Source: Apostichopus japonicus
Taxonomy: Eukaryota; Echinodermata; Holothuroidea; Aspidochirotida; Stichopodidae
Assembly (NCBI RefSeq): GCF_037975245.1
Contig: NC_092568.1
Location: 19,685,001-19,749,000 of the forward strand
Direction of reading: 5' to 3'
DNA length: 64,000 nt
In this document: positions 26,449 through 38,651 of the stretch, in pieces
Layout of the letters: each line of letters starts with the position of its first letter
Position numbering within the stretch: position 1 is the stretch's first letter
Notes under the pieces: generated by a model
The model's input: the letters and a program-made list of their open reading frames with translations, nothing else
The model's database searches: none
Told to the model about the DNA's origin: nothing
Translations under genes and position numbers: made by a program

Positions 26449-28120
26449 CAATCTGAAGTATAGAAAGTGAAAATGGTGCACTGCTTTGTGACATGGGATT
26501 GTACCTAAGGAAGTGAGGTAGAGTTCAGTCTTCATTGATATCATGTTGCTTCAATGTAAATATGATTTTAGTGACACGGTCAAAAAGTCTCAATTTCCGA
26601 AAATATCAGAAATTTAGTAACAGTAAAACAGTACAGCGAAACAGTAATTTGGAACAGACTTAACAAATATTGGTTGCCATGGCTACAACGAAACTAACAT
26701 TGTGAAAACTATGGCGCTTTTGTCAAAAGGCTTGCAAGTTTAATGAATGGAATAATTAGGAAATAAGTTACTGCCCACCACAAATGTAAATAAAATAAAC
26801 AACCATTTCTCTTCACTTTGTAAATAGCTTACATAATAGATCCCTTATTTATGTAATGTTCATTACCCATTGTTTTAAAAAAAAAACATGTTTACAAGTT
26901 AAAATTTGTTGCTTTTTTGTAAATTGCAGATTTAAAAACAACTAGTATGATAAATTGGACAAAGAGAAATATGGTACATAGGAATAAAGAAATTAATTCA
27001 TAGTAGCATACTGCCCTCTATTATATACCACTTCAACCTGAACAGCCCAGCCATTGTGCTAGCCGGCTCGCTACTACCATGGTGGCATAATTGCTTAGTC
27101 TACATGCTTGTCAGCTGACCAGCCTGTACAACATCACGGCAGGATAAAACAGTTTCCTAAGAGTGTGGGACTGGTTATATCCTAGGTCAAGGGTTCAAAC
27201 ATCTTTCTTTTTTGTTGTGGTACCTTGTAAAACTTACACAATGAGTTGCATGCTGCAATCTTTTGGGCTCTTTCAGAAAAACACAGACATTATAAGATCA
27301 TGTCTAAACTGACTAAATGTATTTTTTTGGGGTGGGAGGGGGGGTGGGAGGGGGATGGAAGAATTATATGACAATGGTAAAACCTGTAAGGGTGTGTTAA
27401 ACTGAGAGGTATTTTTAATGATCCAATTTCAAGATATTACCTCCCCTACATTGTAGAAGTGAGAATATGTATGAGTATTGATGGTGTATTCCCTGTACGA
27501 ACAACTTGGTATCATGATTGGTATGGGCCAAAACGGTTCACCCTGTTCCTTTTAGAATGGATCATCATCACGAATGACAAATGTACAGCAGAAAGTCATA
27601 AATCCACCCAACATGGTCGACCCACATTACAACATACATGTAGTATTCATCATAGCATTATACAGTTGTGTGCAAATGTACTCTTAGTTGAATATTGATT
27701 CCAGAGATATTGTAACCAATTTTTTCCTCAGGGAGGATAGCCAGAGTGAGAGAGGTGGAGAGAGAGAGGGGTGGGGGGGGGTGCAGGTGGGGGATCTGAC
27801 ATGATTTTTTCATGGCAATCTGCATGACTATTAACTAAAGCAAAAACTAAACCAAATATTTTTGTCAATTATATTTTGTGAGAAAATGAAACACCCTTCC
27901 CGATCCCTATCGCCTCAACGCAAGAACCATGCAATCCTGACTGACCTATATATAAAGGAAAAACAAGGGGTACAAACTACTAACTCTTTTTTCTCAATCT
28001 CATCATGAAACATCATAACAAAAAATGTTCATCTCTATAAACTTATTCTGCCTGACTAGTCACTCACTTTCAAAAGAAACTTTGGTAGCCTCTGGCAGGG
28101 TATGCATGTATTGTATGTAT
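26449..28120. other. Likely BCL11 intron; no exon recognised
   Basis: Ordinary AT-rich sequence with a G-rich tract at 27329-27355, a GA/G tract at 27748-27793 and a possible tRNA-like relic. No zinc-finger-like frame on the minus strand. The short interval 25888-26191 is similar. Confidence 0.5.
27140..27205 (+). mobile_element. Possible degraded tRNA-like SINE head
   Basis: CCTAAGAGTGTGGGACTGG followed by GGTCAAGGGTTCAAACATC resembles the D-arm to T-arm span of tRNA-derived SINEs. The A box is poor. No body is defined. Confidence 0.3.
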
Positions 28121-28325
28121 GTATTTTAGATCCTCCTGCAAGCAGGAACTCGCGAAGAAGCCATCATTGGCGTATCAAAGCCTCAAGCTGACCGAAGTCG
28201 GTCTCTTAGATTCATATTTTAACGTCCATGATTATGAATTGTCAATTGTCAACAACTCTGTAACTGGACGACATACATTAATCTTGGAGTGACTCAAACT
28301 CGGGACCTTATGATTGAAAGGCACC
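28121..28325 (-). mobile_element. tRNA-derived SINE, second family, 5'-truncated copy
   Basis: This is the reverse complement of the SINE at 32414-32648, from its B-box region (minus strand GAGTTTGAGTCACTCC, plus 28286-28301) to the AGGAGGATCTAAAATA end. The A-box half is missing; a run of C (G on the element strand) at about 28328-28341 takes its place. The two copies differ by scattered substitutions and small indels, so they are independent older insertions rather than a recent duplication. Confidence 0.8.
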
Positions 28326-29655
28326 GCCCCCCCCCCCCCACGTCTCTCACTAGTGCCAGTAGTAAAACCAAAAGAGACCGATATTATGTGAACACACTCA
28401 CTTGTATACTACAACATCGATCAACCCATCCACATAGCTATGAAATTGCACCTTTGATGTATAATGTGTCATCAGGTCAATATTTATTCATTAAATCAAT
28501 GTTGTTGTGCACATACATGCAAGAATGAACAATTGAATGTATGCCTGAGGCCAGACAGAGTAGACATTTTCATGGCTGATGTCTTGACAACCCCTGAATC
28601 TGTCTGCCGATACACTTTTTCCAAGTGGTCAGTGTTTTAGGTAATTTCATAACTCTCCTCTTTTATGTAATTGGCAGATATTAGTTCATAAAATTTATCA
28701 CACAATTTTTTTCTGTGTCATATCATGTGGTTATTGATCAATGTCATGAGAAATGAATACATAGTAGGGAACAAGGCCAGGGTTGGCCACAATATATGCT
28801 GTAAAATTGACAAATATGAAAAGGAAAAAAAAATGGCTACATTCTATTTCTAGACATTGTCTGACCCCTTCAACCTTTTTCGTTTCTGGAAAAGCTTCAG
28901 TTTAGAGACCATAAGCAGTATTCCCAAATATGCTAGGGAGTCCAGTATTGGTCAGTGCATGAGGATAAGTCGATCAACGAACGTTTCTTACTGTTATTCT
29001 CCGACAAGTTTATCTATTTGTCTAAAACTCTTTACAATGAAGGCTGTGGGATTATAATACAGAGGATCAGTCTGAACTTACTAGATATGAAAATACTTTG
29101 AAACTTCTACCAACTTCCCGTTAAGCGAGCTCTGATTCGTTGCCAAGGTTATTACTGAGATGACTTTTAAAACGTCCTTGGTGTCACTCTCTGAGTACGC
29201 AACATAATCTATGTACGTAATAATCTCCCGTAACATTCTTCCTTCTATAAACTAAGAGATTATACCTTATAGATGGAATAATCCCCCCTCCCCCCCCCAA
29301 AAAAAATATTACGAATCGTTTATGGTTTGTACAGAAAATTATGTGTCCTGCACATTTTTAAATAACATGACTGTTTTGCTTTCACGAGCGACTCTGCGCA
29401 ATGTCTGGTTTCCTTGTTCTTGATGTGATCCTGGATGGACTTTGATAATGAGGCAACAGACTGTGTATTTTGTACCTGGTGGCGTCACGCCCAGGAGGGT
29501 AAACATGATATACCCCTCGAGCATTAATTCGTCAAAGTCAAATTGAAATACAAATGGAGTTTGTTGTATAAAACATTAATCTTTGTAGTTTTGGTAAACA
29601 CTGGCTCACTGTCGGGGATGGGGATCGAGGGGGGGGTCACCTGACTGATAGATTT
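28326..29655. other. Likely intron; nothing recognised
   Basis: Includes C runs at 28328-28341 and 29285-29298. No supported frame or element. Confidence 0.5.
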
Positions 29656-31912
29656 TGCCACAAACTAACGATGAAGGTGGGGGACCACGGTCCCAGCCTC
29701 TGCTTGACCTCCCATGCTAATTTAAATATGTAAAATATAGCAGGCTTCCTGTTAGAAGGTAATTGGAAAAGTTTTGATTTTTGATATACTGCTTGGGCAA
29801 TACACTTTGTGAGATCAGAGCCATCACTGTGATCCCATCAAAAGTTAAGTTTCATGCGATGTCTAACCCCCTCCTCTCACCCCTTGGGGGCTGTGAAATA
29901 TATTTTGTTCCGGGATTTATTGACCAAAATGCTCCCTTTTACAAAAAGGAAAATGGCTTGAAAAAGAATAAGTATGTATCGAAATGTTCTGCACAGCCCT
30001 TTTGTAATGATTAGGCATGTTGGGAAGAAAAGGGGGTCAAGGACGATGGTGGTATAAAAGGTATTTAAAATGTTTAACATTTGCAAATGAAAAAGATTAA
30101 TATAGGAGCGTGGCAATTCGTTTACAACGTGATTCTCAGTTCAGGGAAATCCTGCCCGCCGATATCTCATATGTTATTCGATGGCTGAATGACGTTTCAT
30201 TAATGATACTGCGTATGAATGTATGCCACAAACTAACGATGAAGGTGGGGGACCACAGTCCCAGCCTCTGCTTGACCTCCCATGCTAACTTAAATTTGTA
30301 AAATATAGCAGGCTTGCTGTTAGAAGGTAATTGGAAAAGTTTTGATTTTTGATATACTGCTTGCAATACACTTTGTGAGATCAGAGCCATCACTGTGATC
30401 CCATCAAAAGTTAAGTTTCATGCGATGTCTAACCCCCTCCTCTCCCCCCTCGGGGGCTGTGAAATATATTTTGTTCCGGGATTTATTGACCAAACTGCTC
30501 CCTTTTACAAAGAGGAAAATGGCTTGAAAAAGAATAAGTATGCGTCGAAATGTTCTGCACAGACCTTTTGTAATGATTAGGCATGTTGGGAAGAAAAGGG
30601 GGTCAAGGACGATGGTGGTATTAAAGGTATTTAAAATGTTTAACATTTGCAAATGAAAAAGATTAATATAGGAGCGTGGCAATTCGTTTACAACGTGATT
30701 CTCAGTTCAGGGAAATCCTGCCCGCCGATATCTCATATGTTATTCGATGGCTGAATGACGTTTCATTAATGATACTGCAATGTATGCCACAAACTAACGA
30801 TGAAGGTGGGGGACCACAGTCCCAGCCTCTGCTTGACCTCCCATGCTAATTTAAATATGTAAAATATAGCAGGCTTGCTGTTAGAAGGTAATTGGAAAAG
30901 TTTTGATTTTTGATATACTGCTTGCAATACACTTTGTGAGATCAGAGCCATCACTGTGATCCCATCAAAAGTTAAGTTTCATGCGATGTCTAACCCCCTC
31001 CTCTCCCCCCTCGGGGGCTGTGAAATATATTTTGTTCCGGGATTTATTGACCAAACTGCTCCCTTTTACAAAGAGGAAAATGGCTTGAAAAAGAATAAGT
31101 ATGTATCGAAATGTTCTGCACAGACCTTTTGTAATGATTAGGCATGTTGGGAAGAAAAGGGGGTCAAGGACGATGGTGGTATTAAAGGTATTTAAAATGT
31201 TTAACATTTGCAAATGAAAAAGATTAATATAGGAGCGTGGCAATTCGTTTACAACGTGATTCTCAGTTCAGGGAAATCCTGCCCGCCGATATCTCATATG
31301 TTATTCAATGGCTGAATGACGTTTCATTAATGATACTGCAATGTATGCCACAAACTAACGATGAAGGTGGGGGACCACAGTCCCAGCCTCTGCTTGACCC
31401 CCCATGCTAACTTAAATTTGTAAAATATAGCAGGCTTGCTGTTAGAAGGTAATTGGAAAAGTTTTGATTTTTGATATACTGCTTGCAATACACTTTGTGA
31501 GATCAGAGCCATCACTGTGATCCCATCAAAAGTTAAGTTTCATGCGATGTCTAACCCCCTCCTCTCCCCCCTCGGGGGCTGTGAAATATATTTTGTTCCG
31601 GGATTTATTGACCAAACTGCTCCCTTTTACAAAGAGGAAAATGGCTTGAAAAAGAATAAGTATGTATCGAAATGTTCTGCACAGACCTTTTGTAATGATT
31701 AGGCATGTTGGGAAGAAAAGGGGGTCAAGGACGATGGTGGTATTAAAGGTATTTAAAATGTTTAACATTTGCAAATGAAAAAGATTAAATATAGGAGTGT
31801 GGTAATTCTTTTTCAACGTGATTCTCAGTTCAGGGAAATCCTGCCCGCCGATATCTCATATGTTATTCAATGGCTGAATGACGTTTCATTAATGATACTG
31901 CGTATTAATGTA
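29656..31912. repeat. Four-copy tandem array of a 561-bp unit
   Basis: Unit starts, taken at TGCCACAAACTAACGATG, are 29656, 30224, 30785 and 31346; lengths are 568, 561, 561 and 567. The units are nearly identical. The two outer copies keep a 5-bp segment (GTATG or GTATT) at the right end that the two inner copies lack. Copy 1 has an extra GG and copy 4 an extra A, which account for the other length differences. Each unit carries short open frames on both strands (about 61 residues on plus, 62 to 92 on minus), all closed by stops within the unit. I recognise no protein in them. The pattern fits recent unequal exchange. The array probably lies in the large BCL11 intron. Confidence 0.95.
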
Positions 31913-32413
31913 TGCCTCATCCTATTCTCCATCTCTGCACTGACAGCTAGCTAAGTGGAATTCTCTATTCATTTGTAACATATTGTGCATTTATCAAGCT
32001 AACACAGGGTTGGCATAAATTATGAGATATGTGTCTGTGATATGGCAAAAGGGAAAAAGTAAAGAAAAATCATGAATAATGCATCGAATGTTCACTAAGA
32101 AGGGTACAGCTTAAAAAGGTTGCTTGTGCACATGAATCACAATGTCTAGACTCGGAGAAACATGAAATAACAATCTCCGGGTACAAAGCATATATGATTG
32201 AAAATAGGCAGGTAATTTCTGTATATATGTCTAACAGTTAACCTTTTATATACCTGATATTTGCTACCACGTACAAGAAGGCCTTCTCCCTACTTTAGTT
32301 AATACCATATTCCTCCTCCTGCCCGCAACCCCTCCCCTCCCCCCCCGTCATATCCTGATATGACATTATAGGAACATTATAAAAACATGAGTTTTGGAGT
32401 TGTGGTGAAAACT

Positions 32414-32648
32414 GGGAGTGTTAGCTCAGTTGTTAATGCCGGTGCCTTTCAATCATAAGGTCCCAAGTTTGAGTCACTCCAAGATGAATGTATGTCGTCC
32501 AGTTACAGAGTTGTTGACAATTGACAATTCATAATCATGGACGTTAAATATGAATCTAAGAGAGCCGACTTCGGTCAGCTTGCGGCTTTGATAAGCCAAT
32601 GATGGCTTCTTCGCCAGTTCCTGCTTGCAGGAGGATCTAAAATACATA
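32414..32648 (+). mobile_element. tRNA-derived SINE, second family, full-length copy
   Basis: The head GGGAGTGTTAGCTCAGTTGT matches a tRNA A box, and AGTTTGAGTCACTCC about 45 bp later matches a B box. A body of about 150 bp follows and ends near CAGGAGGATCTAAAATACAT. A second copy lies in the opposite orientation at 28121-28325, sharing nearly the whole body, which confirms a dispersed family. The body differs from the SINE at 57375-57757, and I see no LINE-like GCGCTATATAA tail. Coding capacity is none. Confidence 0.8.
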
Positions 32649-32998
32649 ACTACAACTGAGGATAGAGAAGGAGGAATGCTGGCGGGAGATATGTGGGTTC
32701 TATTGCATTAGACCACAAGTGTCCATGCATGGTAAGGGCTGAGTCTGACTAATCCTATCATTTCATGAAACAAAAAGTAATATACTACTATTTACTATAC
32801 TTTCTTACAAGATTAATGAAGGTTAAACTTCACAACCTGTCAAAATTAACAACCCTTGTTCCCTCTCCCCCCCCCCCCCCCCCCTCCTAGGTCTTCACCT
32901 CGTGGTGATTTTAGATTAAGTTGGAAATACAGAGCAGAACTTAATTATAATTGCTGTGGCAAATGATATTGTATTTCTGAAGAGAGAAGAGAAACTGG

Positions 32999-33035
32999 AG
33001 GTGGGAGGGGAGGGAGGGCAGGGAGGGGGTGGGGT
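32999..33035 (+). other. Strong G-quadruplex-forming motif
   Basis: Seven G runs with one- or two-base loops (GGGAGGGGAGGGAGGGCAGG and on). A C homopolymer of about 18 lies 120 bp to the left (32866-32884). Confidence 0.7.
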
Positions 33036-34131
33036 TAAGAGCCAAGCCATGCTTTGTCTGTGAGGAGAGGGGAGCGATCGGGCAGATATAAGGGAGGGGA
33101 TGGACAGGGTTTATTCTCCTCATGTATTCCTTATTTCTTTAATTCTTTGCCATTTGTACTAAATATTTAATCACCCCATTTCATCCATCATGATTTACAT
33201 AGTATGTTCTGAACCCAAAAAAGGTGTCTCGTCTGCAATTTGCAAAGACATAGAAAATAGTTTGGTTTGCAAAAATCCCTGCAGACAATTAATGCATCTG
33301 ATTAAAACTACAAGTCATATTTATGATATATCTTCTCTGCACTGATTTAATGAATGATAGTGTTCAACTGTTTTTGTTTTTAGTTATGAAATTCTTATCA
33401 TATTTCTAATTAAAACATTTTCCAAGTAAACATGCCCTTGATGCTACTACATTTATCTAAAATCTTGCCTTCGAAGAATATAATAAAGCTAAAAGGAGAT
33501 ACATGGTAGACAGTATTAATAAATTACAATGACACATAAAAGTTAAAATTTAAACAAGAAAATACAAAGAAAGAATAAAAATGACCAAATTGAAAGAAAA
33601 GGATAACAAAAAAACTAAATATTGGAATGAACTGTTGCCGGTTTGGAGACATCAATATTTCCAGAAAAATAGCCGAAATAATTGAAAGGTCGGAGCAGAA
33701 ATCATAAGCACAATTCGGAGCAATGGGAAGCGTTTCTATAAATATAGGACAGATATAGACTCAACTAGAGACCTATTTACAGATCAAGGTACTTCTTTTC
33801 ATGAAGATCTTTGGGCAATGATATTATATAACCTTCTTCAATAGACAATTGATTTACTCAAATGTTTGCATACCAGAGTGGGGGTAAATTGGAGAGGTGG
33901 GGATAACTTGGAAAGGTTGGGAGAGAGGTGTATGGTTTAAATACGTGAGTTGAATGGTAATGTGTCATAGTGAACTTTTACCGTTATGTTTTCTTAGTTT
34001 AGACGTGTATTATGTAACTTATGTGTGAGTCGTATAGGCGGAGTAGGTTCTAGGTTCAAACCCCTACTTATAATGAAAGTGTACATGAAAGGTCCATAAT
34101 TCTAGAAAGTTTCTATTGAGAGGTACTGTAG

Positions 34132-34575
34132 GGACTATACAGATATCTTCAATTGATTCAAAACTCGGCAGCACGCATGGTTACACGGAGCAGGAGGCAC
34201 GAACACATCACACCCATATTGATTGACCTTCATTGGTTACCTGTCTCCGCAAGGATCGAATTTAAGTCTCTAGTCATAACTTACAATATTAAAAATGGCA
34301 CTGCCCCTCACTATCTTGGCTCTCTGATCAGTCGTCAGGCTCTTCCAGAGCCCATGCAGATTGCAAATCGCACACGACAGAGGAACAGACATTCTATGGA
34401 GATACGACTAGAGCCTGGCAGATTCGCCCAAAAAAGCTTTGGCGCACGATCCTTTGCCTATTTTGCACCTGATCTATGGAATGCACTCCCCAATGACATC
34501 AGGGCAGCTCCATCATTAAATTCTTTTAAGGCACACCTTAAAACTCACCTTTTTCGAAAGTATTATTCTTTTTAA
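34132..34575 (+). pseudogene. 5'-truncated CR1/L2-type LINE, C-terminal end of the reverse transcriptase ORF
   Basis: The frame opens just after a TAG at 34129-34131 and ends at TAA 34573-34575. It contains the block LQLIQNSAARMVTRSRRHEH followed by ITPILIDLHWLPVSARIEFK, then SFGARSFAYFAPDLWNALP and a SFKAHLKTHLF ending. This is the well-known C-terminal signature of reverse transcriptases of CR1/L2-like non-LTR retrotransposons, downstream of the catalytic domain. About 145 residues survive out of a usual ORF2 near 900-1000. The endonuclease and the catalytic YADD-type motif are absent, so the copy is dead on arrival by 5' truncation, typical of target-primed insertion. No stop or frameshift breaks the surviving part, which suggests a fairly young copy. 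The clade within CR1/L2 is not resolved. Confidence 0.93.
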
Positions 34576-34945
34576 ACCTCCAGTCATATTGATTGTGTTA
34601 CCATCTTGCCATGTTTTGATTGTTTTATAATGATAGTCTTATTGTTACTATTTCTTCGGCTGTAATAGTTTAGTATTTTAGTTTTATTGTATGCTGTCAT
34701 ATTTTACTGCTTTTGTCTTTAATTTCTGATTTTTTTTGTTTTTTATTAATTATTGTTTGTTATTTATTTCTGTAATTCTTAGGATGCAATATTTTTAGAT
34801 TGTATTATTTTTAAGCTGTAATACTTTTTAAGTTGTATTTTTTTTTTTATTATTTTTTTTATGCGTTTCTGTGAAGCTGCTTTGAGATCATTCTTTTGAT
34901 GTAAAGCGCTATATAAGAATAAATTATTATTATATTATTATTATA
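34576..34945 (+). mobile_element. 3' UTR and tail of the CR1/L2-type LINE
   Basis: T-rich untranslated sequence follows the reverse transcriptase fragment and ends in a conserved-looking tail (GTAAAGCGCTATATAAGAAT at 34901-34920), then an ATT-type microsatellite to about 34945. Short simple-repeat tails of this kind, rather than poly(A), are usual for CR1/L2 LINEs. The GCGCTATATAAGAA block recurs at the 3' end of the SINE at 57375-57757. Confidence 0.85.
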
Positions 34946-35892
34946 TGCTAAGATTTTCAAACAGGTCAGCTACTACATGCATGGAATTAAATACAATACA
35001 GGATAATTGTTCATGTGTGCATTATGATTAGGCAAGATTAGAATTTCTTAATTTCATATACAGACAAAAACCAGGTCCTGATGATACAGCTGCTGAACAT
35101 TTTGCCTTAATTTTTGTCATAATTTAATCAGACTTTCAGATTTGAAAAAAAATACATATTCAGCTTGGTCGGCCTGATTTTTTATTTATTGGTCGTCATT
35201 TGAAGTTTGAGACTTTCTTTTTGCAGTTCAAGTCTAAAAAAAAAGATAAAATTGGTACAAAATTGCATATAATATCTGCCAGACAGTACAGTGAATTCAA
35301 ACGATGCAGACCATGCAATTACAAGGAGGTTTTGGCCAATCAAAGGCCAGTCACAAACACAAACAAAAAAGAAACAATTTAAGTCAAATTGGGAAAACCC
35401 CCTTTAAACAAATAACTGGCATCGATGGTTATCTGCTCTTATATTGAGCTTCAAGTTAAACCCAAACACTTTTTTTTATATAATGTTTCTCTAGGAGCAA
35501 TATCAGCGTACCAAATTTATATTTACTTTTGTACCAGCATGTCTATCTTGACTGTGGATTGCCTTATCAACAGATGTGATTAAAAAGTATTTTTTTCTCC
35601 TTCTAAATTGAATTAAGTGAATTAATCAGCATTTTTGGCTGCAGTGGGATATTGCAGTTGCATCGGTTAGTGTCTCTATATAATGCCATGTTTGTCGCAC
35701 AGTCCATATTAAACTGACCAACGTGCTTCCAGGCCTTTATCTAAAGATTCACTTCAGTTATTTCTATATATATATATATATATTTTCAGTTTTATATATA
35801 TATACATACACATATATGATCAATAAAGATCAGCACACCAGAAAAATTCCACTTTACGACCAGTTTTGTCCCTTTGTGACTATAATCTAGCA

Positions 35893-35970
35893 GGTGAAGG
35901 TAAGAATCGAAACCCCGGATCTTTGTGTCACAAACCGAAGTCCACAGTTAACGAGTCCACACTTGACCAC
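35893..35970 (-). mobile_element. tRNA-like SINE head, degraded
   Basis: On the minus strand, GTGGTCAAGTGTGGACTCG resembles an A box, and GGGTTTCGATTCTTACC about 50 bp later resembles a B box. The arms do not pair well enough for a functional tRNA. The head resembles that of the SINE at 57375-57757. Sequence continuing to about 35820 on the left may be its body. Confidence 0.5.
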
Positions 35971-36147
35971 AGCACAGTGATTCTACTGGTGTGTGAATGC
36001 GTATAGAATGACTTTGTATAACTGTCCATGAGGGCAGTCTGTACAATGCTATGATTGTAAAATGTTATGATTGTACAGAGTGCACCCCTGGTGCTTTTTT
36101 AAATCTGATAATTTACACAGAATTATGACTTTTATTGATTTATTTTT

Positions 36148-36185
<38 letters not shown>

Positions 36186-36824
36186 CATGCCTACACTGAT
36201 ACTAACTGACTTGGACAACATTCAACACCAGGATTAGGAAATTTGAGAGCTTAGGAGACATACTGTATATCTATGGACACACAAAACGATGGAACTGGCT
36301 ACTTATGTAAATCGTCTCATCTTATATCAAGATGCTTTTCCTACTTATGTGAAATGTCATATTAATCATGTATAAAAGACAGATATTGCAATACATTACA
36401 TACATGTAATCCATACAGTCTATCATGAGCTATACTAATTGCAAGGAATCTCTCCATTTTGACATAGATATACATATGTAACTAAGATTGAGGGAATGTT
36501 GCAAATTCCACAAGCAGATCCAAACCGTTTTTAATGAGATGCAAAGTTTCAGTAGGTGTCTAATCCCTCAAGTTACCATATGCTATCAACCAGCAGCAGC
36601 AAGAGCAGCAGTGGCATTGCACTGCACATGAATGTTAACATGTCAGTGTTGTCTTGGACAGCTGTGCAGTTTTATTAATGTAGGTGAATTTAGCTAGAAG
36701 TTGACACCCAACTGTCAATGCAGGAATGAAAAATTCATGGTACAATTTTTTATTCTTCACCTAGCGACCAATGCCCTTGGTTTCCAGGTAGACATTTCGA
36801 GGGCAAATGATCATCAAAGCTCAT

Positions 36825-36827
<3 letters not shown>

Positions 36828-36864
<37 letters not shown>
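36828..36864. repeat. (TA)n microsatellite
   Basis: About 18 TA units; smaller AT tracts lie nearby at 35766-35782 and 36154-36179. Confidence 0.95.
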
Positions 36865-36867
<3 letters not shown>

Positions 36868-37602
36868 ATATTAGGTATGAGTTTATATCAATTTGCGCAT
36901 GTACACATTATCCACTTGGCAACATTATCTAAACTGCTATATACTTTCCCCATGTGACTGACGTTACAACTTCGGGTCACGCTCGAAATTAACTGTATTC
37001 ATGTCGGTCTCGTTTTTATATTTTTTCTCTGCTTCCCCTTTTTACAGCATAAATACGGAGAGAGCTAACTCAGGGTGCAACATTCATATCTGCTTCATAT
37101 AGCTGACTGTTGATCGAAGTTCACAGCTTAAAACACAGACATAGTTGCACACCACACAGGAGCTATTACAGGTCAAGTCCAACACTGACATTGTAGGTAA
37201 AGAATGGTTCCCCAAATCATGTCTGGTCTGTAATATTACCCTTTTGTATTCCATTGTCTGAAACTGGTCCAAAGGTTCCTTGGATACTTAAACCTTTTTT
37301 TTTGTTGTCAATGTGCACTGGCCAATACCATACGGTTTCGCAAAGAACGGCTAACTTTACATAATAAACACTGCACATATGATAGCCGAGTAATGTACAC
37401 AAAATTTATCACTTGTATTGAAATGGACAGCATTATGTGCATTACTCACAGTAGGCCTGGCTATATATAATATATAAATTAAAAGCTATATAATGTAAAC
37501 GAATGTCTAGGTCCAGTGTCTATTTTAGGATGCTAGGCTCACTTATATATATATATATAAATATATATATAGATAGATATATCTATATATATATAAATAC
37601 AG

Positions 37603-37712
37603 ACCAAATTCTACTCAGACCAGTTGAATAAATAAGTTATCAGATTATGTATATGGCTGTTGACCAAATTCTACTCAGACAGGTTGAATAAATAAGTTAT
37701 CAGATTATGTAT
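37603..37712. repeat. 60-bp tandem duplication
   Basis: ACCAAATTCTACTCAGAC and the following TTGAATAAATAAGTTATCAG occur at 37603 and again at 37663, with one substitution (CCAG versus CAGG). The second copy stops after TTATGTAT. An AT microsatellite lies just to the left (about 37543-37596). Confidence 0.95.
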
Positions 37713-38211
37713 GATTAAAAATAAAACCAAATTGTGGACCAAAAACACATCTCCACTTGTAGGATGGAACTTTGGGTAACTGAATCCACTGTCAGGCAAT
37801 CTATATATGCATGGTTGTGTGTATAATATGTGTTTATGATATAGATATATTCTGTGATTGTGCAATAGTGAAGAGCCTGCCGGCTTAAGTATTGCTTGAA
37901 AACCTATCCGAACCAATTTATTGTCTGTTATTTCCATTTCTCAAGCCAAATTGCTTCTTCGTACTTTATCTCTGGGGGGATCCAGCCATTCCTCAATGTA
38001 GTGTTTTATGTTTACAGCTTTATGTTTTCAAGATTACTATAGAAAATCAAGAGGCTTTGTAGTTTAAGCAACTCTTTACTATAATAAGCTGTATTACTCA
38101 AATTAAGATGTTGTGCCGCAATCAGATTTCATGACCTGTTCAAAGTTAGTTAGTTTTGTTAGTGTTCATGTTATTCTCCAATCTATGTTTAATGTCTGGA
38201 ACATTACCATC

Positions 38212-38469
38212 TTCCCTGCCTATAGCAAATACCACCTGAGTCCCCTGTTTTTGGCCAAAAAACAGGGGAGATTGCATATCTACCCAAGTTTGTGATGCTA
38301 GCCATACGGAAGGCTCCTCTGCACAAATTCATTAGTAAACACACAGTGTACTATTTCAGTGGTCAAGCCAAATTTGTCTGCACACAGGAAAGTAGTGCTG
38401 GCCATCAGAGCACTTGTGTTGACAATCATACGGTGGCTGGTCAATTAATAAGGTGCACTCAAGGATGAA
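38212..38469 (+). repeat. Dispersed 257-bp repeat, copy 2
   Basis: The partner of 26192-26448, in opposite orientation, runs from TTCCCTGCCTATAGCAAATA to GTGCACTCAAGGATGAAA. Here the internal palindrome is nearly perfect: CCCCTGTTTTT, then GGCC, then AAAAAACAGGGG (38241-38267), able to form a strong hairpin. Class unknown. Confidence 0.8.
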
Positions 38470-38651
38470 ACTATAATAACAGTACTATATGCTATCAAGT
38501 AACAAATTATTAATGCTTGAGTGAATTTGAGGAGGACCGCTTTCTATAGGCAGGCTTGACCGTCATGAATGCTCCTTTAAGGTCAAATCCCTGATGCCTG
38601 CAGTTCACTTCATGTTCCAGACCTACAACTGTTTAAAGATATGCTTTATTG

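Larger units (their letters stand above)
31917..34131. other. Likely intron outside the SINE at 32414-32648
   Basis: Holds a C homopolymer (32866-32884) and a G-quadruplex motif. The A-rich stretch 33480-33800 shows broken frames that could be an old retroelement relic, but no motif confirms it. Confidence 0.5.
34946..37602. other. Likely intron; microsatellites and one tRNA-like relic
   Basis: Several TA tracts and CAG-like words near 36595. No coding frame recognised. Confidence 0.5.

Noticed and set aside
30395-31702. Repeated 61-residue frames beginning IPSKVKFHAM as a gene family
   Set aside because: They are carried by the tandem units, closed by stops, have overlapping frames on the other strand and match no known protein.
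33480-33820. Possible retroelement coding relic
   Set aside because: A-rich, frames broken, and no reverse transcriptase, endonuclease or gag motif seen.
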